Shown in pieces: positions 7,634 to 16,297 of a stretch of 64,000 nt of DNA. The translations under genes and the position numbers were made by a program. Every line of letters starts with the position of its first letter. Position 1 is the stretch's first letter. The notes beneath the pieces were generated by a model. It was not told where the DNA came from. It did not search any database and saw nothing but the letters and a program-made list of their open reading frames with translations. This DNA is from Roseateles sp049532965. Lineage in GTDB: Bacteria > Pseudomonadota > Gammaproteobacteria > Burkholderiales > Burkholderiaceae_C. The DNA lies in contig NZ_CP186694.1 of assembly GCF_049532965.1 (NCBI RefSeq), forward strand, positions 1,612,001-1,676,000. The letters run 5' to 3'.

Positions 7634-9250
7634 TCACGACGCATCCGCGCGAATCAACCGCTCCAATGTGCGTGTCAGTCCGTCCAGGTCGATCGGCTTG
7701 ACCATGTGCTCATCGAAGCCGCTGCTCAACGCCTTGTTGCGATCGGAAGCCTGCCCGTAGCCGGTCAACGCGATCAGCCGCGGCGCGCCCTCGCCGAGTT
7801 CGCGATGGATCAGCGACGCGAGCTGGTAGCCGTCGATGACCGGCATGCCGATGTCCAGCACCGCCGCGTCGAAGCGCGAGCCGCGCAACCGGTCCAGCGC
7901 CTCCTGCGGCAGCGTCGTGGTGGCAACGTCATAGCCGGCATAGCGCAGCGCCATGCCCAGCGTCTCGGCAGCGTCGCGGTTGTCGTCGACCACCAGGACC
8001 CGGCCTTGCACCGGAGGCAGCGTGTCGAGCGCCTCCGCTTCCGGGCGCGGCTCCGGCGGCGCCGTCTGGATTTCCGCCGGCAGCGTCACGCGGAAGGTGG
8101 CGCCCAGTCCCGGTCCGGCGCTGTGCACCGCCACCTGGCCGTGATGCATCTCCACCAGTTGCTTGACGATCGCCAGTCCGATCCCCAACCCGCCCTTGGA
8201 CCGGTCCAGCGTCGTCGACCCCTGCTCGAACAGCTCGAACACACGCGGCAACATCTCGGCATCGATGCCGGCGCCGTTGTCCTGGACCTCGATCACCAGG
8301 GCGTCGCCTTCAGCGCGCGCCGACACGCAGATCTCGCCATTGGTCGGCGTGTATTTGGCGGCATTGCTGAGCAGGTTCACGACCACCTGCCGCAAGCGTG
8401 CGCGATCGCCGACCAGACGCAGCTCCGGTCCGACATCGCAGGAGACGCGCAGGAGATGGTTGCGCTCCTCGAGCAACGGACTCACCCCTTCGATGGCGTC
8501 GGTCAGCAGGAACTGCACATCCACCGGCTCGCGCGACAGCTCGATCTTGCCGCGCGTGATGCGGGTGATGTCGAGCAGGTCATCGACCAGCTTGGAGAGG
8601 TGGCCGACCTGTCGCTCGATGATCTCGTGCTCGCGCGACAGCTGACCGGTCTGCATCCGGATCAGGTGCAGCGCCGTCGAAATCGGCGCCAGCGGATTGC
8701 GCAGCTCGTGGCCGAGCATCGCGAGGAATTCGTCCTTGGCACTGGCCGCGCGCTCGCGCTCATGGTCCAGCCGCGCCGCATGCAAGCCGGTGGAAGCCAG
8801 TGTCGCGGCCGCGCGCATGAAGGCACTCTGGTGCGCCGACGGGAAGTCGGGCCGCGACGACCCGAACCAGAGGCTGCCGGCGCGGCCCGCCGGCCCCAGA
8901 TACAGCCGCACGACGCGCAAGGTGCCCAGCGGCGACTCGAGCGGCGTGGCGATCTCCGCCGCATCGGGCATCTGGCGGCAGGCATCGATGAAGTCCGTCC
9001 AGGCTTCATGCGACACGCGGACGCCACCCAGTTGCAGCATCGTCGTCGGCGCGCCGTGCGGCACCAGCGGCGCATGCACCAGGCACACGGCCGTGCCGAC
9101 GATGCGGTTCACCGCCTCCGTCGTCAGTTGCAGGACAGTGGCCGCGTCGCGGCCGACCCACAGCGCCGGCAGCGCGAGCAGGCCCATCAGGTCTCGCAGC
9201 GCCCGGTCGGCGGCGGACGGCTCTCTTTCTCGGGACATGGTGGTGATCAT
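7634..9250 (-). CDS. Hybrid sensor histidine kinase (GAF-like, HisKA, HATPase, REC)
   Basis: A 538-residue cytoplasmic kinase. Residues about 15-165 look GAF-like (AVNRIVGTAVCLVHAPLV, TLRVVRLYLGPAGRAGSLWF). The dimer domain has MLGHELRNPLAPIS (His near 180), the ATP domain has LLSNAAKYTP and DNGAGIDAEML, and a receiver (about 415-535) has VLVVDDNRDAAE, the phospho-acceptor in AAVLDIGMPVIDG and MVKPIDL. Its ATG overlaps the stop of the MEDS gene by four bases (ATGA), so the two are translationally coupled. MEDS domains are known as input domains of such kinases, so the separate MEDS protein is probably its sensory partner. Confidence 0.92.
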   Translation of the reverse strand: MITTMSREREPSAADRALRDLMGLLALPALWVGRDAATVLQLTTEAVNRIVGTAVCLVHAPLVPHGAPTTMLQLGGVRVSHEAWTDFIDACRQMPDAAEIATPLESPLGTLRVVRLYLGPAGRAGSLWFGSSRPDFPSAHQSAFMRAAATLASTGLHAARLDHERERAASAKDEFLAMLGHELRNPLAPISTALHLIRMQTGQLSREHEIIERQVGHLSKLVDDLLDITRITRGKIELSREPVDVQFLLTDAIEGVSPLLEERNHLLRVSCDVGPELRLVGDRARLRQVVVNLLSNAAKYTPTNGEICVSARAEGDALVIEVQDNGAGIDAEMLPRVFELFEQGSTTLDRSKGGLGIGLAIVKQLVEMHHGQVAVHSAGPGLGATFRVTLPAEIQTAPPEPRPEAEALDTLPPVQGRVLVVDDNRDAAETLGMALRYAGYDVATTTLPQEALDRLRGSRFDAAVLDIGMPVIDGYQLASLIHRELGEGAPRLIALTGYGQASDRNKALSSGFDEHMVKPIDLDGLTRTLERLIRADAS

Positions 9251-9909
9251 TCAAGCCGCCGGTTCGGTACCGGCACGGGAAGCGCCGCCGGAGCCGGCCA
9301 GCCGCGACGCCGCCCGGTGGCCCGGCGTGCAGCCAGCTCGCGCAGCATCTCCGCCGGCGGCGTGAAGAATGGATTCTCGCGCAGCACGCCCCCGATCAGC
9401 GTGAGCGGATGCGTGCGCAACAGGTCCATCATCGTCGTGCCATCGAGCGGCGCCAGGTCGTAGACGCAGACGGCCATGCATCGGTTGTCGTCCAGCACAC
9501 CGTTCAGGCGCGCTTCGTACTCCAGCAGGTCCAGGCGATCGACACCGTGACCGACCGCCCAGCCCATCTGCGTCATGACGCGCAGACCGTCGAAGCCCGC
9601 CGCCTCGTCACCACGCGCCGCGGTAGCGCGGTCCATCGCTGCCAGCAAGCCCGGCACGTCGAAGCCGCCCGGCGCCGGCGGCCAGGGCCGCAGCGCCAGT
9701 TGCCCGCGGCGCTCGCAGCCGTCGACGTCAATGCCGGCCGCCGCGAGGTGCCGCCGGTGATCGTCCAGCGCGGCCGGGTCGACGCAGTGCAAGTTGCGCT
9801 CGTTGCGTTGCTCGGCGTCCCGGTAGAACGGCGCCAGCACCTGGCAAGCCTCTTCCCGGCTGTCGAAGAACGCGCAAATGTGGAAATGGGGGAAATGGGT
9901 TGTGGTCAC
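9247..9909 (-). CDS. Stand-alone MEDS-domain sensor protein
   Basis: A 220-residue protein starting with GTG (GAAGAG lies just upstream). It matches the MEDS domain (methanogen/methylotroph DcmR sensory domain): HFHICAFFDSREEACQVLAPF at the start, then NERNLHCVDPA, and later MTQMGWAVGHGVDRLDLLEYEARLN and NRCMAVCVYDL. The family is thought to bind small hydrocarbon-derived ligands; the HFHIC start is typical. It has no output domain. The four-base overlap with the downstream kinase gene argues that the two products work as a pair. The C-terminal 35 residues are Arg/Pro-rich and outside the domain. Confidence 0.82.
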   Translation of the reverse strand: MTTTHFPHFHICAFFDSREEACQVLAPFYRDAEQRNERNLHCVDPAALDDHRRHLAAAGIDVDGCERRGQLALRPWPPAPGGFDVPGLLAAMDRATAARGDEAAGFDGLRVMTQMGWAVGHGVDRLDLLEYEARLNGVLDDNRCMAVCVYDLAPLDGTTMMDLLRTHPLTLIGGVLRENPFFTPPAEMLRELAARRATGRRRGWPAPAALPVPVPNRRLE

Positions 9910-9990
9910 TGCTCTTCACACCGTCCCTCGTGGCCTTGCCGGCCGAGGTCCTCCGACCCGAGTGTTTCTGGCCAGTGGACTGGCTCTTGC

Positions 9991-10012
9991 GGCTAACCTC
10001 TGGATGTTAGCC
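9991..10012. promoter_or_regulatory. Inverted repeat between divergent MEDS and DUF2789 genes
   Basis: GGCTAAC and GTTAGCC are perfect seven-base arms separated by eight bases. They lie in the divergent gap 9910-10113, 82 bases before the MEDS gene and 102 bases before the DUF2789 gene. A regulator operator is the simplest reading. No other clear signal is visible in this gap. Confidence 0.35.
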
Positions 10013-10113
10013 TTGATAGGTGTGTGCGCTAGCCGTTCTCGACATTCGGGCTTCGCGCCGCAGGTCGGCGGGTTGCCCGAAGCCTGACCTCACCACTGCG
10101 AGGAGTACTCGAC

Positions 10114-10344
10114 ATGGAACCCGTCGTCCACCCGTTCTCGGCGCTCTTCGAGCAATTGGGCCTGCCCGCTGGCGAAGCTGACATCCGGGCCTTCATCGCC
10201 CGTCACCGCCCCTTGCCTGGCGGCGTCACGGTGCAGGACGCGCCGTTCTGGACGCCGGCGCAGGCCAAGGCACTGCGCGACATGCTGCTGGAGGACGCCG
10301 ACTGGGCACCGGTGGTGGACCAGTTGAACCTGGCCCTGCATTGA
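10114..10344 (+). CDS. DUF2789 family small protein
   Basis: A 76-residue acidic protein that is almost entirely the DUF2789 domain: MEPVVHPFSALFEQLGLP, IRAFIARHRPLPGGV, APFWTPAQAKALRDMLLEDA and WAPVVDQLNLALH. The family is widespread in beta- and gammaproteobacteria and has no known role. The start is supported by GCGAGGAG upstream. A GC-rich hairpin follows its stop (10354-10375). Confidence 0.88.
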   Translation: MEPVVHPFSALFEQLGLPAGEADIRAFIARHRPLPGGVTVQDAPFWTPAQAKALRDMLLEDADWAPVVDQLNLALH

Positions 10345-10353
10345 GCAGCGTGT

Positions 10354-10375
10354 GCCGGCGCGACGATGCGCCGGC
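10354..10375 (+). terminator. Hairpin after the DUF2789 gene
   Basis: GCCGGCGC, a GACGAT loop and GCGCCGGC form a perfect eight-pair stem nine bases after the stop codon. No T-run follows, so termination is only likely, not certain. Confidence 0.4.
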
Positions 10376-10725
10376 TGGAAGCCCCGGTACCTGCGCCGGT
10401 ATCCGCCCTCGCGACGGCGAGGGGTATTGGGCCTCGTGCGCCGAGTGTTCAATATTTCACGGTTGCCCGACAAAATGATTCCCCCGAGATCGATGGGAGC
10501 CGTTCGACAACTACCGTAGGCGTTTGCAAGCCTCGCCCCGAGAAGAACAAGGAGCATTAAGGCTTGAGGCGACATTCCTCAAGGAATCCCCATTGCCGCA
10601 GATAACTTGGGGTGTGCAGAAAATAGTCTTCTTTTGCTGGTGCCCAGTTAATTCACGTTGCTCTCACCCCAGCGCGGCCTACCTCACGGCCCGCCGCTGG
10701 CGAACGCTGGGAAGCGACTGTGGGC
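10376..10725. other. Non-coding stretch
   Basis: About 350 bases with no convincing gene on either strand. The middle (about 10450-10650) is clearly less GC-rich than its surroundings (for example CAATATTTCACGG and AGAAAATAGTC). The reading frames here lack a ribosome-binding site and recognisable domains. I see no tRNA, repeat or mobile-element end. Confidence 0.4.
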
Positions 10726-11085
10726 TCAGGCGCCCTGGCCCAGCGCGTGACGTTCGCCGACATGCGGATCACAGGCAGACGCGCAGGCACGGCAGGCTTG
10801 CGCGCAACGCTTGCAATGGGCGTGCTGGTGCTTGTCGCACTCGTCCGCGCAGGCCCGGCACAGGTGGGCGCACAAGGCGCAGAAGTCCCCATGGTGCGGG
10901 GACTCCCGGGACAACGCGCTGATCGTTGCCTCGCAAATGGCGGCGCAATCCAGGTTGATCAGCGCGCACGCTTCGAGCATCCGGTCTCCTGACCGAATGC
11001 AGGCGTTGGCGCACTGGCGCGTGGCCAGCAGCGCTTCCGCACAGGCCTTCATGCAGGGTTCGAGGTCTTCGTTCGGGGAGCTCAT
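10726..11085 (-). CDS. Four-helix-bundle copper-binding protein (DUF326/Csp-like)
   Basis: A 119-residue protein, taking the ATG at 11085, which has GAGAGGAA seven bases upstream; an ATG at 11124 is less likely. It is rich in regularly spaced Cys: CMKAC, CANAC, ACALINLDCAAIC, CALCAHLCRAC, CDKHQHAHCKRC and ACRACASAC. This is the pattern of the cytosolic copper storage proteins (Csp3/DUF326), in which Cys lining a four-helix bundle hold many Cu(I) ions. There is no signal peptide, so it is cytosolic. It is divergent from the type I secretion operon, and an inverted repeat lies between them. Confidence 0.88.
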   Translation of the reverse strand: MSSPNEDLEPCMKACAEALLATRQCANACIRSGDRMLEACALINLDCAAICEATISALSRESPHHGDFCALCAHLCRACADECDKHQHAHCKRCAQACRACASACDPHVGERHALGQGA

Positions 11086-11200
11086 GTCGGTTCCTCTCAA
11101 GTGGGTCGACCCCTGATCCGGCAACCGCCATTCCCCCTGGACTTCCCCTCCCCCGGCATGCCCCCCGGGACGCCATTCATGGCTGCGGGAATGACATAAG

Positions 11201-11261
11201 TTTGCTAGTCGCTTTGCATGATTCGACCATCATTGCCAGTCAACGCGTAAAGACTAGCAAA
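11201..11261. promoter_or_regulatory. Long-spaced inverted repeat upstream of the type I secretion operon
   Basis: TTTGCTAGTC (11201-11210) and GACTAGCAAA (11252-11261) are perfect ten-base arms with a 41-base spacer in an AT-richer stretch. They sit 73-133 bases before the tolC-like start and about 120 bases before the copper protein start. A pair of half-sites for a dimeric regulator fits; the NarL-type protein at 16298 is one candidate. Confidence 0.45.
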
Positions 11262-11333
11262 GCAATGCTATTGTGAGTCAGGGAGGCCCGAAACGAAACT
11301 GAGCACCAATGCGAAACCACTGGGGAGTTTCCC

Positions 11334-12701
11334 GTGCTCAGTCAGATTCCTGCCCGATTCCGTGCATCGGATATTCAGCCGACCACCATTTTTCGATATT
11401 CGGTGACCACTCTGGCGGCAGTTTGCGCGCCGGTCTTCGCGCAGGAATCGGCTGAAGTTCCCGCCCCCGCGCCCACCCCCACCTCCGTGCTGCCGTCGGA
11501 CGTGGCGGTATCTCCACCCGCAAGCGCCACGGCACCGCTCGATGTGCCGGCCCGCTGGGGCGCGACGATGGACGACTTCCTCGCGACCGCCATCAGCGTG
11601 GACCCTTCGATCGAGCGTGCCCGTGCCGCGATCGCCGCCGCCGAGGACGGCATCACCGCCGCCAAGTGGCAGTTCGGCCCCTCCCCCAGCTTCAGCCGGG
11701 AACTCGCCAGCGGCACGAGCCGGTATGTCAATGTCATCCGCATCCAGCAGCCGCTCTACACCGGCGGGCTGTTGTCCGCCAATCTGAGCGCCGCACGGAC
11801 GACGCTGCGCAGCAGCGAGCAGGAGCTGCTGGCGGCCCAGTTGCAGCTCAAGCTGAAGATCGTGCAGACCTGGGCCGACTGGACCAAGGTACGCGGCCGC
11901 ATCGACAGCCTGGAGGCGTTGCAGCGCAGCCATCAGGAGCTGCTCGACATGATCCAGCGACGCAACCAGGCAGGCGTCGCGACGAACGCGGACGCCTCGC
12001 TCGCGGCTTCCCGGCTGAGCGCAGTCCAGGCGGAACTTGCCCAGGCCCGCCTTGAGGAGGGACTGCAACGTGACCGGCTCCAGCGGCTGGCCCGCCGCCC
12101 GGTTGATGGACCGCTGCTTCACGCGCTGGACGGCCAACTGCCCGAGCCCCCCGCCTTGAACGAAGTCCTCGACCGCATCCAGCTGTCCCCGGAAATGGCG
12201 ATCGCCCGCGCGAACGTCGACCTTGCCCGCGATGAGCTCGCCAAGGCCAAGGCCGCGCTGATGCCCACCGTCAGCCTGCGCCTGGATCACCAGAGCGGCG
12301 CCTACAAGGACGAGCGCATCGGACTGGTCTTCCAGGCGGGTCTCCAGGGGGGGCTCGCCGGCCTGGCCGGCGTGAACGCCGCCCGCTCCCGCATCCTGGC
12401 CGCGGAAGCCGCGGTCGCGGCCACCGAGCAGGACCAGCTCAGCAATTACCAGCTCGAGTACACGCGTTATGCGGCCGCCGTGGCGTCGCTGCGCAATGCC
12501 GAGACCACCGCGGCGACCAGCGACCAGGTGCTCGCGTCTTACCGCCGCCAGTTCGAGGCCGGCAAGCGCGCCTGGCTGGACCTGCTCAACATGGTCCGCG
12601 AGACCCACGCCACGCGGCAGGCCAAGCGCGATGCCGCCATCGACGAGCGTGCCGGCCTGTATCGGCTGGGCGTGCTGCTCGGCGGCTCGCTCCGCGAGTG
12701 A
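11334..12701 (+). CDS. TolC-family outer-membrane channel of a type I secretion system
   Basis: A 455-residue protein with a long positively charged leader and hydrophobic TTLAAVCAPVFA, cleaved near 36. A Pro/Ala segment follows, then the TolC (OEP) fold: two repeats of long amphipathic helices (about 70-250 and 270-450), with LVFQAGLQGGLAGLAGVNAARSR marking the second beta/helix junction. It would form the trimeric outer-membrane and periplasmic tunnel. Its stop overlaps a possible GTG of the ABC gene, although that gene more likely starts at 12806. The order channel, ABC, adaptor is that of LapE/LapB/LapC-type adhesin exporters. Confidence 0.9.
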   Translation: MLSQIPARFRASDIQPTTIFRYSVTTLAAVCAPVFAQESAEVPAPAPTPTSVLPSDVAVSPPASATAPLDVPARWGATMDDFLATAISVDPSIERARAAIAAAEDGITAAKWQFGPSPSFSRELASGTSRYVNVIRIQQPLYTGGLLSANLSAARTTLRSSEQELLAAQLQLKLKIVQTWADWTKVRGRIDSLEALQRSHQELLDMIQRRNQAGVATNADASLAASRLSAVQAELAQARLEEGLQRDRLQRLARRPVDGPLLHALDGQLPEPPALNEVLDRIQLSPEMAIARANVDLARDELAKAKAALMPTVSLRLDHQSGAYKDERIGLVFQAGLQGGLAGLAGVNAARSRILAAEAAVAATEQDQLSNYQLEYTRYAAAVASLRNAETTAATSDQVLASYRRQFEAGKRAWLDLLNMVRETHATRQAKRDAAIDERAGLYRLGVLLGGSLRE

Positions 12702-12805
12702 CCCCGCCACTCGCTGCCGCTTTCACCGCAACGCCCGCCGCCGCGCTCATCACCGCGTCCATCGCCGAGGCGACGTCCCCTTTTCTCATTTCCCGAGAGG
12801 CCACC

Positions 12806-14995
12806 ATGACCTGGAACCCCTTCAAGCAGCGCCCGTCCGCGGCCACGCCGCAGTCCAAGGACGCGCTTGCCGCAACGCTGACCCAATGGCTGCGAATCAA
12901 GGGCCGGCCGGTTCCGGCCGATCTGGTGCGTCAGCGGCTTGGAACCCTCGACGCCGCGAACGAGCACCTCGACGCCGCCGTTGAACTGGCTGGCGCCGTC
13001 GATGGACGGGCCAGGTTCGTGGTGCTGGACTCGCCGCAACTGGCCGCGTTGCCGCTGCTGTGCCACCACCCGGAGCATGGCTGGCAGGTCGTCACGGCTC
13101 GCACGGCGGAAGGCCTGTGGACCTGCATCGGCGCCGATCAGCGCCGGCGCGGTCTGGTGCTCGACGACATCGCCTGCCTGCACGCCGTGGCCGATGGCGA
13201 AGGCGACCCGGCCTCGGCCCGCACCGCGCACGGGATGATGCTGTCCCAGGTCCGTGCCCAGTGGCCGATCTTCATGGAGGCCGCCGGCCTGTCGCTGGTG
13301 CTGTCGCTGATCGGCATCGCGATCTCGTTCTTCTCCATGCAGGTCTATGACCGCGTCATCCCGAACCAGGGCCTGCAGACACTGTGGGTGCTGACCGTCG
13401 GCGTCGGACTGGCCGTGTTGATCGAACTGCTGCTGAAGATGGCCCGCGCGTCCTTGCTCGAGCCCCGCCTGAAGCTGCTGGACATCGGCATCTCCAAGGC
13501 CCTGATGGCGAGGCTGAACGCGGTACGCCTGGACCAGCGTCCTGGCGCGGTGGGCACGCTGGCGTCGCAGGTGCAGAGCTTCGAGTCGATCCGCGGCATC
13601 CTGTCCGCCGGCACGCTGTTCGTGCTCTTCGACATGCCCATGGCCCTGATCTTCGCGCTCGTCATCGCGGCCATCGGCGGATTCTGGATGGCGCTGCCGG
13701 CGGTGGTGCTGTTCGGTGTCACCTTGCTGACCGGTCTGCTGCGCGCCAGGCGGATCTCGCGGCTGACCGCCAACAACCAGTTCGGAGCAAACGCCAAGAC
13801 CGGGCTGCTGGTCGAGACCATCGAAGGGACCGAGGCCATCAAGGGACTCGGGGCCGCCTGGCGCTTCGAATCGCGCTGGGCCTCGCTGTCCGAGGTGAAC
13901 GCCGCACAGAGCCTCGCTCTGAAGCATGAGAGCGACACCACCTCCTACATTGCCGCGGCACTGCAGCAGGCCAGCTACGTCTCTCTGATCTGCATCGGCG
14001 CGGTGCTCGCGATCGAGGGACAGCTGACGCAGGGTGCGATCGTCGCCTGCTCGATCCTGTCGGGTCGCGTGCTCTCCCCGTTAGCGTCGATTCCACCGCT
14101 GCTGGTGCAACTGGGCAACGCCCGCGCCTCGATGAAGGCGCTGGATGCGATCTTCAGGCTGCAGGTCGATAACGAGGGCGTCGAGCGCCCGATCGTCCCC
14201 GAGACGCTGCGTGGCGATCTGCGCTTCGAGGACGTCGAGTTCGGCTACCCCGGCCAGAAGGAACCGATGCGCATCGGCAACCTGCACGTTCGGCCCGGCG
14301 AGAAGGTGGCCATCCTCGGCACCATTGGCGCCGGCAAGACCACGCTGCTGTCGCTCGCTTGCGGCCTCTCGCGCCCGACCCGGGGAACGGTCTTCCTCGA
14401 TGGCGTGGACCAGCAGCAGATCCATGCCGGCTGGCGCTCCACGCAGTTGGCCTACTGCCCGCAGCACGCATGGCTTTTCGCCGGCACGCTGCGCGACAAC
14501 CTGCTCTTCGGCTTGCCGGACGTCAGCGACGACCAACTGATCGCCGCCTGCAAGAGCACCGGCCTGTGGTCGATGGTGGCGCAGCACCCGCTCGGCCTCG
14601 ATCGCAAGCTGTCGGAAGGCGGGCGCGGGCTGTCCGGCGGTCAGCGCCAACTGGTGGCGCTGACCCGGCTGGTGCTGGCCGACCGCAAGGTCTGGCTGCT
14701 GGACGAGCCGACCTCGGGCATGGACGACGGGCTCGAGCACGCCACGGTGCGGCTCATGAAGCAGATGCTGAAGCCGGACGCCACGCTGCTGCTGGTCACG
14801 CATCGCTTCTCGATGCTGGCACTGGTCGATCGCGTGATCGTGCTGTCCCCGCAGGGCGTGCTGGCGGACGGCCCTCGCGATGCCGTCCTGGCCCGCCTGC
14901 AGGGGCGCCCCGTGGAGCCCGCTCCCCGGGCCACCGCGCCGGCCATCGCTCCGGTCAATGCATCGGTGCCCGCGGTCGAGGCCTCCGCGCCCTGA
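12806..14995 (+). CDS. Type I secretion ABC transporter, LapB/HlyB type, with degenerate C39 domain
   Basis: A 729-residue protein from the ATG at 12806, which has GAGAGG upstream; a GTG at 12698 in frame would add 36 residues. Residues about 15-130 form a C39-peptidase-like domain that lacks the catalytic Cys, so it should bind substrate rather than cut it. Transmembrane helices span about 145-430 (FSMQVYDRVIPNQGLQTLWVL is diagnostic of T1SS permeases). The ATPase has Walker A GTIGAGKTT near 505, signature LSGGQRQL near 608 and Walker B VWLLDEPTSGMD near 630. It energises one-step export of a protein with a C-terminal signal. Its substrate is not in the window. Confidence 0.93.
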   Translation: MTWNPFKQRPSAATPQSKDALAATLTQWLRIKGRPVPADLVRQRLGTLDAANEHLDAAVELAGAVDGRARFVVLDSPQLAALPLLCHHPEHGWQVVTARTAEGLWTCIGADQRRRGLVLDDIACLHAVADGEGDPASARTAHGMMLSQVRAQWPIFMEAAGLSLVLSLIGIAISFFSMQVYDRVIPNQGLQTLWVLTVGVGLAVLIELLLKMARASLLEPRLKLLDIGISKALMARLNAVRLDQRPGAVGTLASQVQSFESIRGILSAGTLFVLFDMPMALIFALVIAAIGGFWMALPAVVLFGVTLLTGLLRARRISRLTANNQFGANAKTGLLVETIEGTEAIKGLGAAWRFESRWASLSEVNAAQSLALKHESDTTSYIAAALQQASYVSLICIGAVLAIEGQLTQGAIVACSILSGRVLSPLASIPPLLVQLGNARASMKALDAIFRLQVDNEGVERPIVPETLRGDLRFEDVEFGYPGQKEPMRIGNLHVRPGEKVAILGTIGAGKTTLLSLACGLSRPTRGTVFLDGVDQQQIHAGWRSTQLAYCPQHAWLFAGTLRDNLLFGLPDVSDDQLIAACKSTGLWSMVAQHPLGLDRKLSEGGRGLSGGQRQLVALTRLVLADRKVWLLDEPTSGMDDGLEHATVRLMKQMLKPDATLLLVTHRFSMLALVDRVIVLSPQGVLADGPRDAVLARLQGRPVEPAPRATAPAIAPVNASVPAVEASAP

Positions 14996-15037
14996 ACGCC
15001 ACCGCCCTTCAACGACATTGAGCATCAGAGGTTCCTC

Positions 15038-16192
15038 ATGAAAAAGACACATGCTCCCCACGACGGCCAGTCGCGCATCCGCTGGACCGTCATCGCCACG
15101 GTGATCGCGCTGAGCGCTGGCCTGTGGTGGGCCTCGCAGGCCGAGATCGAACAAGTGACTCGCGCGGGCGGCAAGGTCATGGCATCCTCCCGCACACAAG
15201 TCATCCAGGCGCCCGACGGAGGTGTGGTGGAGAAGTTGTTCGTGCATGAGGGAGATGCGGTACGCCAGGGCGACCTGCTCGTCCAGCTTGACAACACGAA
15301 GGCGAGCGCCGCGCTGGCGGACTCGCGCGAGAAATCCGCGGCCCTGAACGCGTCGCTGGCCCGGCTGCGTGCCGAGACGCTGGGCACGCCCTATCGCCCC
15401 ACCGGCAGCGGCGCGTTCAACGACCTGCAGCGCAGGCTCCATGAGCGCCGGCAGACGGCGCTGCAGGAGGAACTGGCGGTGCTGTCCAAGTCCGCCGAAC
15501 TGGCGCGGCGGGAGGTCGAGCTCAACGAGCCGTTGTACAAGGCCGGCGACATCAGCGCCGCGGAATTCCTGCGCCTGCAGCGCGCCGCGAATGAAGCGGC
15601 CGGGCTGGTCACGACCCGGCGCAACAAATTCCTGCAGGATGCGCAGGCGGAACTAGCCAAGACGGAGGAGGACCTCGCCAGCGTGCAGCAGATGCTGAAC
15701 GATCGCCAAGGCAACCTCGAGCACACGCAACTGCGTGCGCCCGTCGATGGCGTCGTGAACCTGATCACCTTGACGACCGTGGGCGCGGTGCTGCGCGCGG
15801 GCGACGAGATCATGCAGCTCTTGCCCACTGGCGACGACCTTATCATCGAGGCCAGGCTGCGCGCAGCCGACATCGGCTTCGTGCGGCCCGGCATGGCCGC
15901 GACCGTCAAGCTGGACGCCTTCGACTACAGCATCTACGGGGCGCTCGATGGCGAGGTCACCTACGTGAGCCCGGACGCGCTGACGGAGCGGACGCCTCAG
16001 GGCGAGCAGCCGTACTACCGCACCCACATTCGCATCAACGGCAAGCGCTTCAAGGGCGAGAAGGCGGACCGCATCGTCGTCCAGCCCGGAATGACGGCCA
16101 CGGCTGAAATCATCACCGGCCGACATACGGTACTGGACTACCTGCTCAAGCCAGTCAAGAAGACGATGTCAGAGTCACTCGGCGAGCGCTGA
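15038..16192 (+). CDS. HlyD-family type I secretion adaptor
   Basis: A 384-residue inner-membrane adaptor. One membrane segment (about 12-32), a lipoyl-like half (VIQAPDGGVVEKLFVHEGDAVRQGDLLVQL, written here only as a landmark near 50-80), a long coiled-coil hairpin (about 85-240), the second lipoyl half (LRAPVDGVVNLI) and a beta-barrel end (about 270-375) follow in order. It bridges the ABC exporter and TolC-like channel. It begins 42 bases after the ABC gene. It is slightly shorter than E. coli HlyD (478), mainly in the coiled coil. Confidence 0.92.
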   Translation: MKKTHAPHDGQSRIRWTVIATVIALSAGLWWASQAEIEQVTRAGGKVMASSRTQVIQAPDGGVVEKLFVHEGDAVRQGDLLVQLDNTKASAALADSREKSAALNASLARLRAETLGTPYRPTGSGAFNDLQRRLHERRQTALQEELAVLSKSAELARREVELNEPLYKAGDISAAEFLRLQRAANEAAGLVTTRRNKFLQDAQAELAKTEEDLASVQQMLNDRQGNLEHTQLRAPVDGVVNLITLTTVGAVLRAGDEIMQLLPTGDDLIIEARLRAADIGFVRPGMAATVKLDAFDYSIYGALDGEVTYVSPDALTERTPQGEQPYYRTHIRINGKRFKGEKADRIVVQPGMTATAEIITGRHTVLDYLLKPVKKTMSESLGER

Positions 16193-16297
16193 CCGGGCGC
16201 TGCCCGCTCGACACCAGCGCGATCGCCACTCACTTCCCGTCATTCACCACCCTTCGACCCTCAGCGACAACAACTCTGAACCTCAGGGGAACCTCAC

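Noticed and set aside
12698..12805. GTG start of the secretion ABC gene overlapping tolC
   Set aside because: The added 36 residues are Ala/Thr-rich without family fit, while the ATG at 12806 has a good ribosome-binding site.
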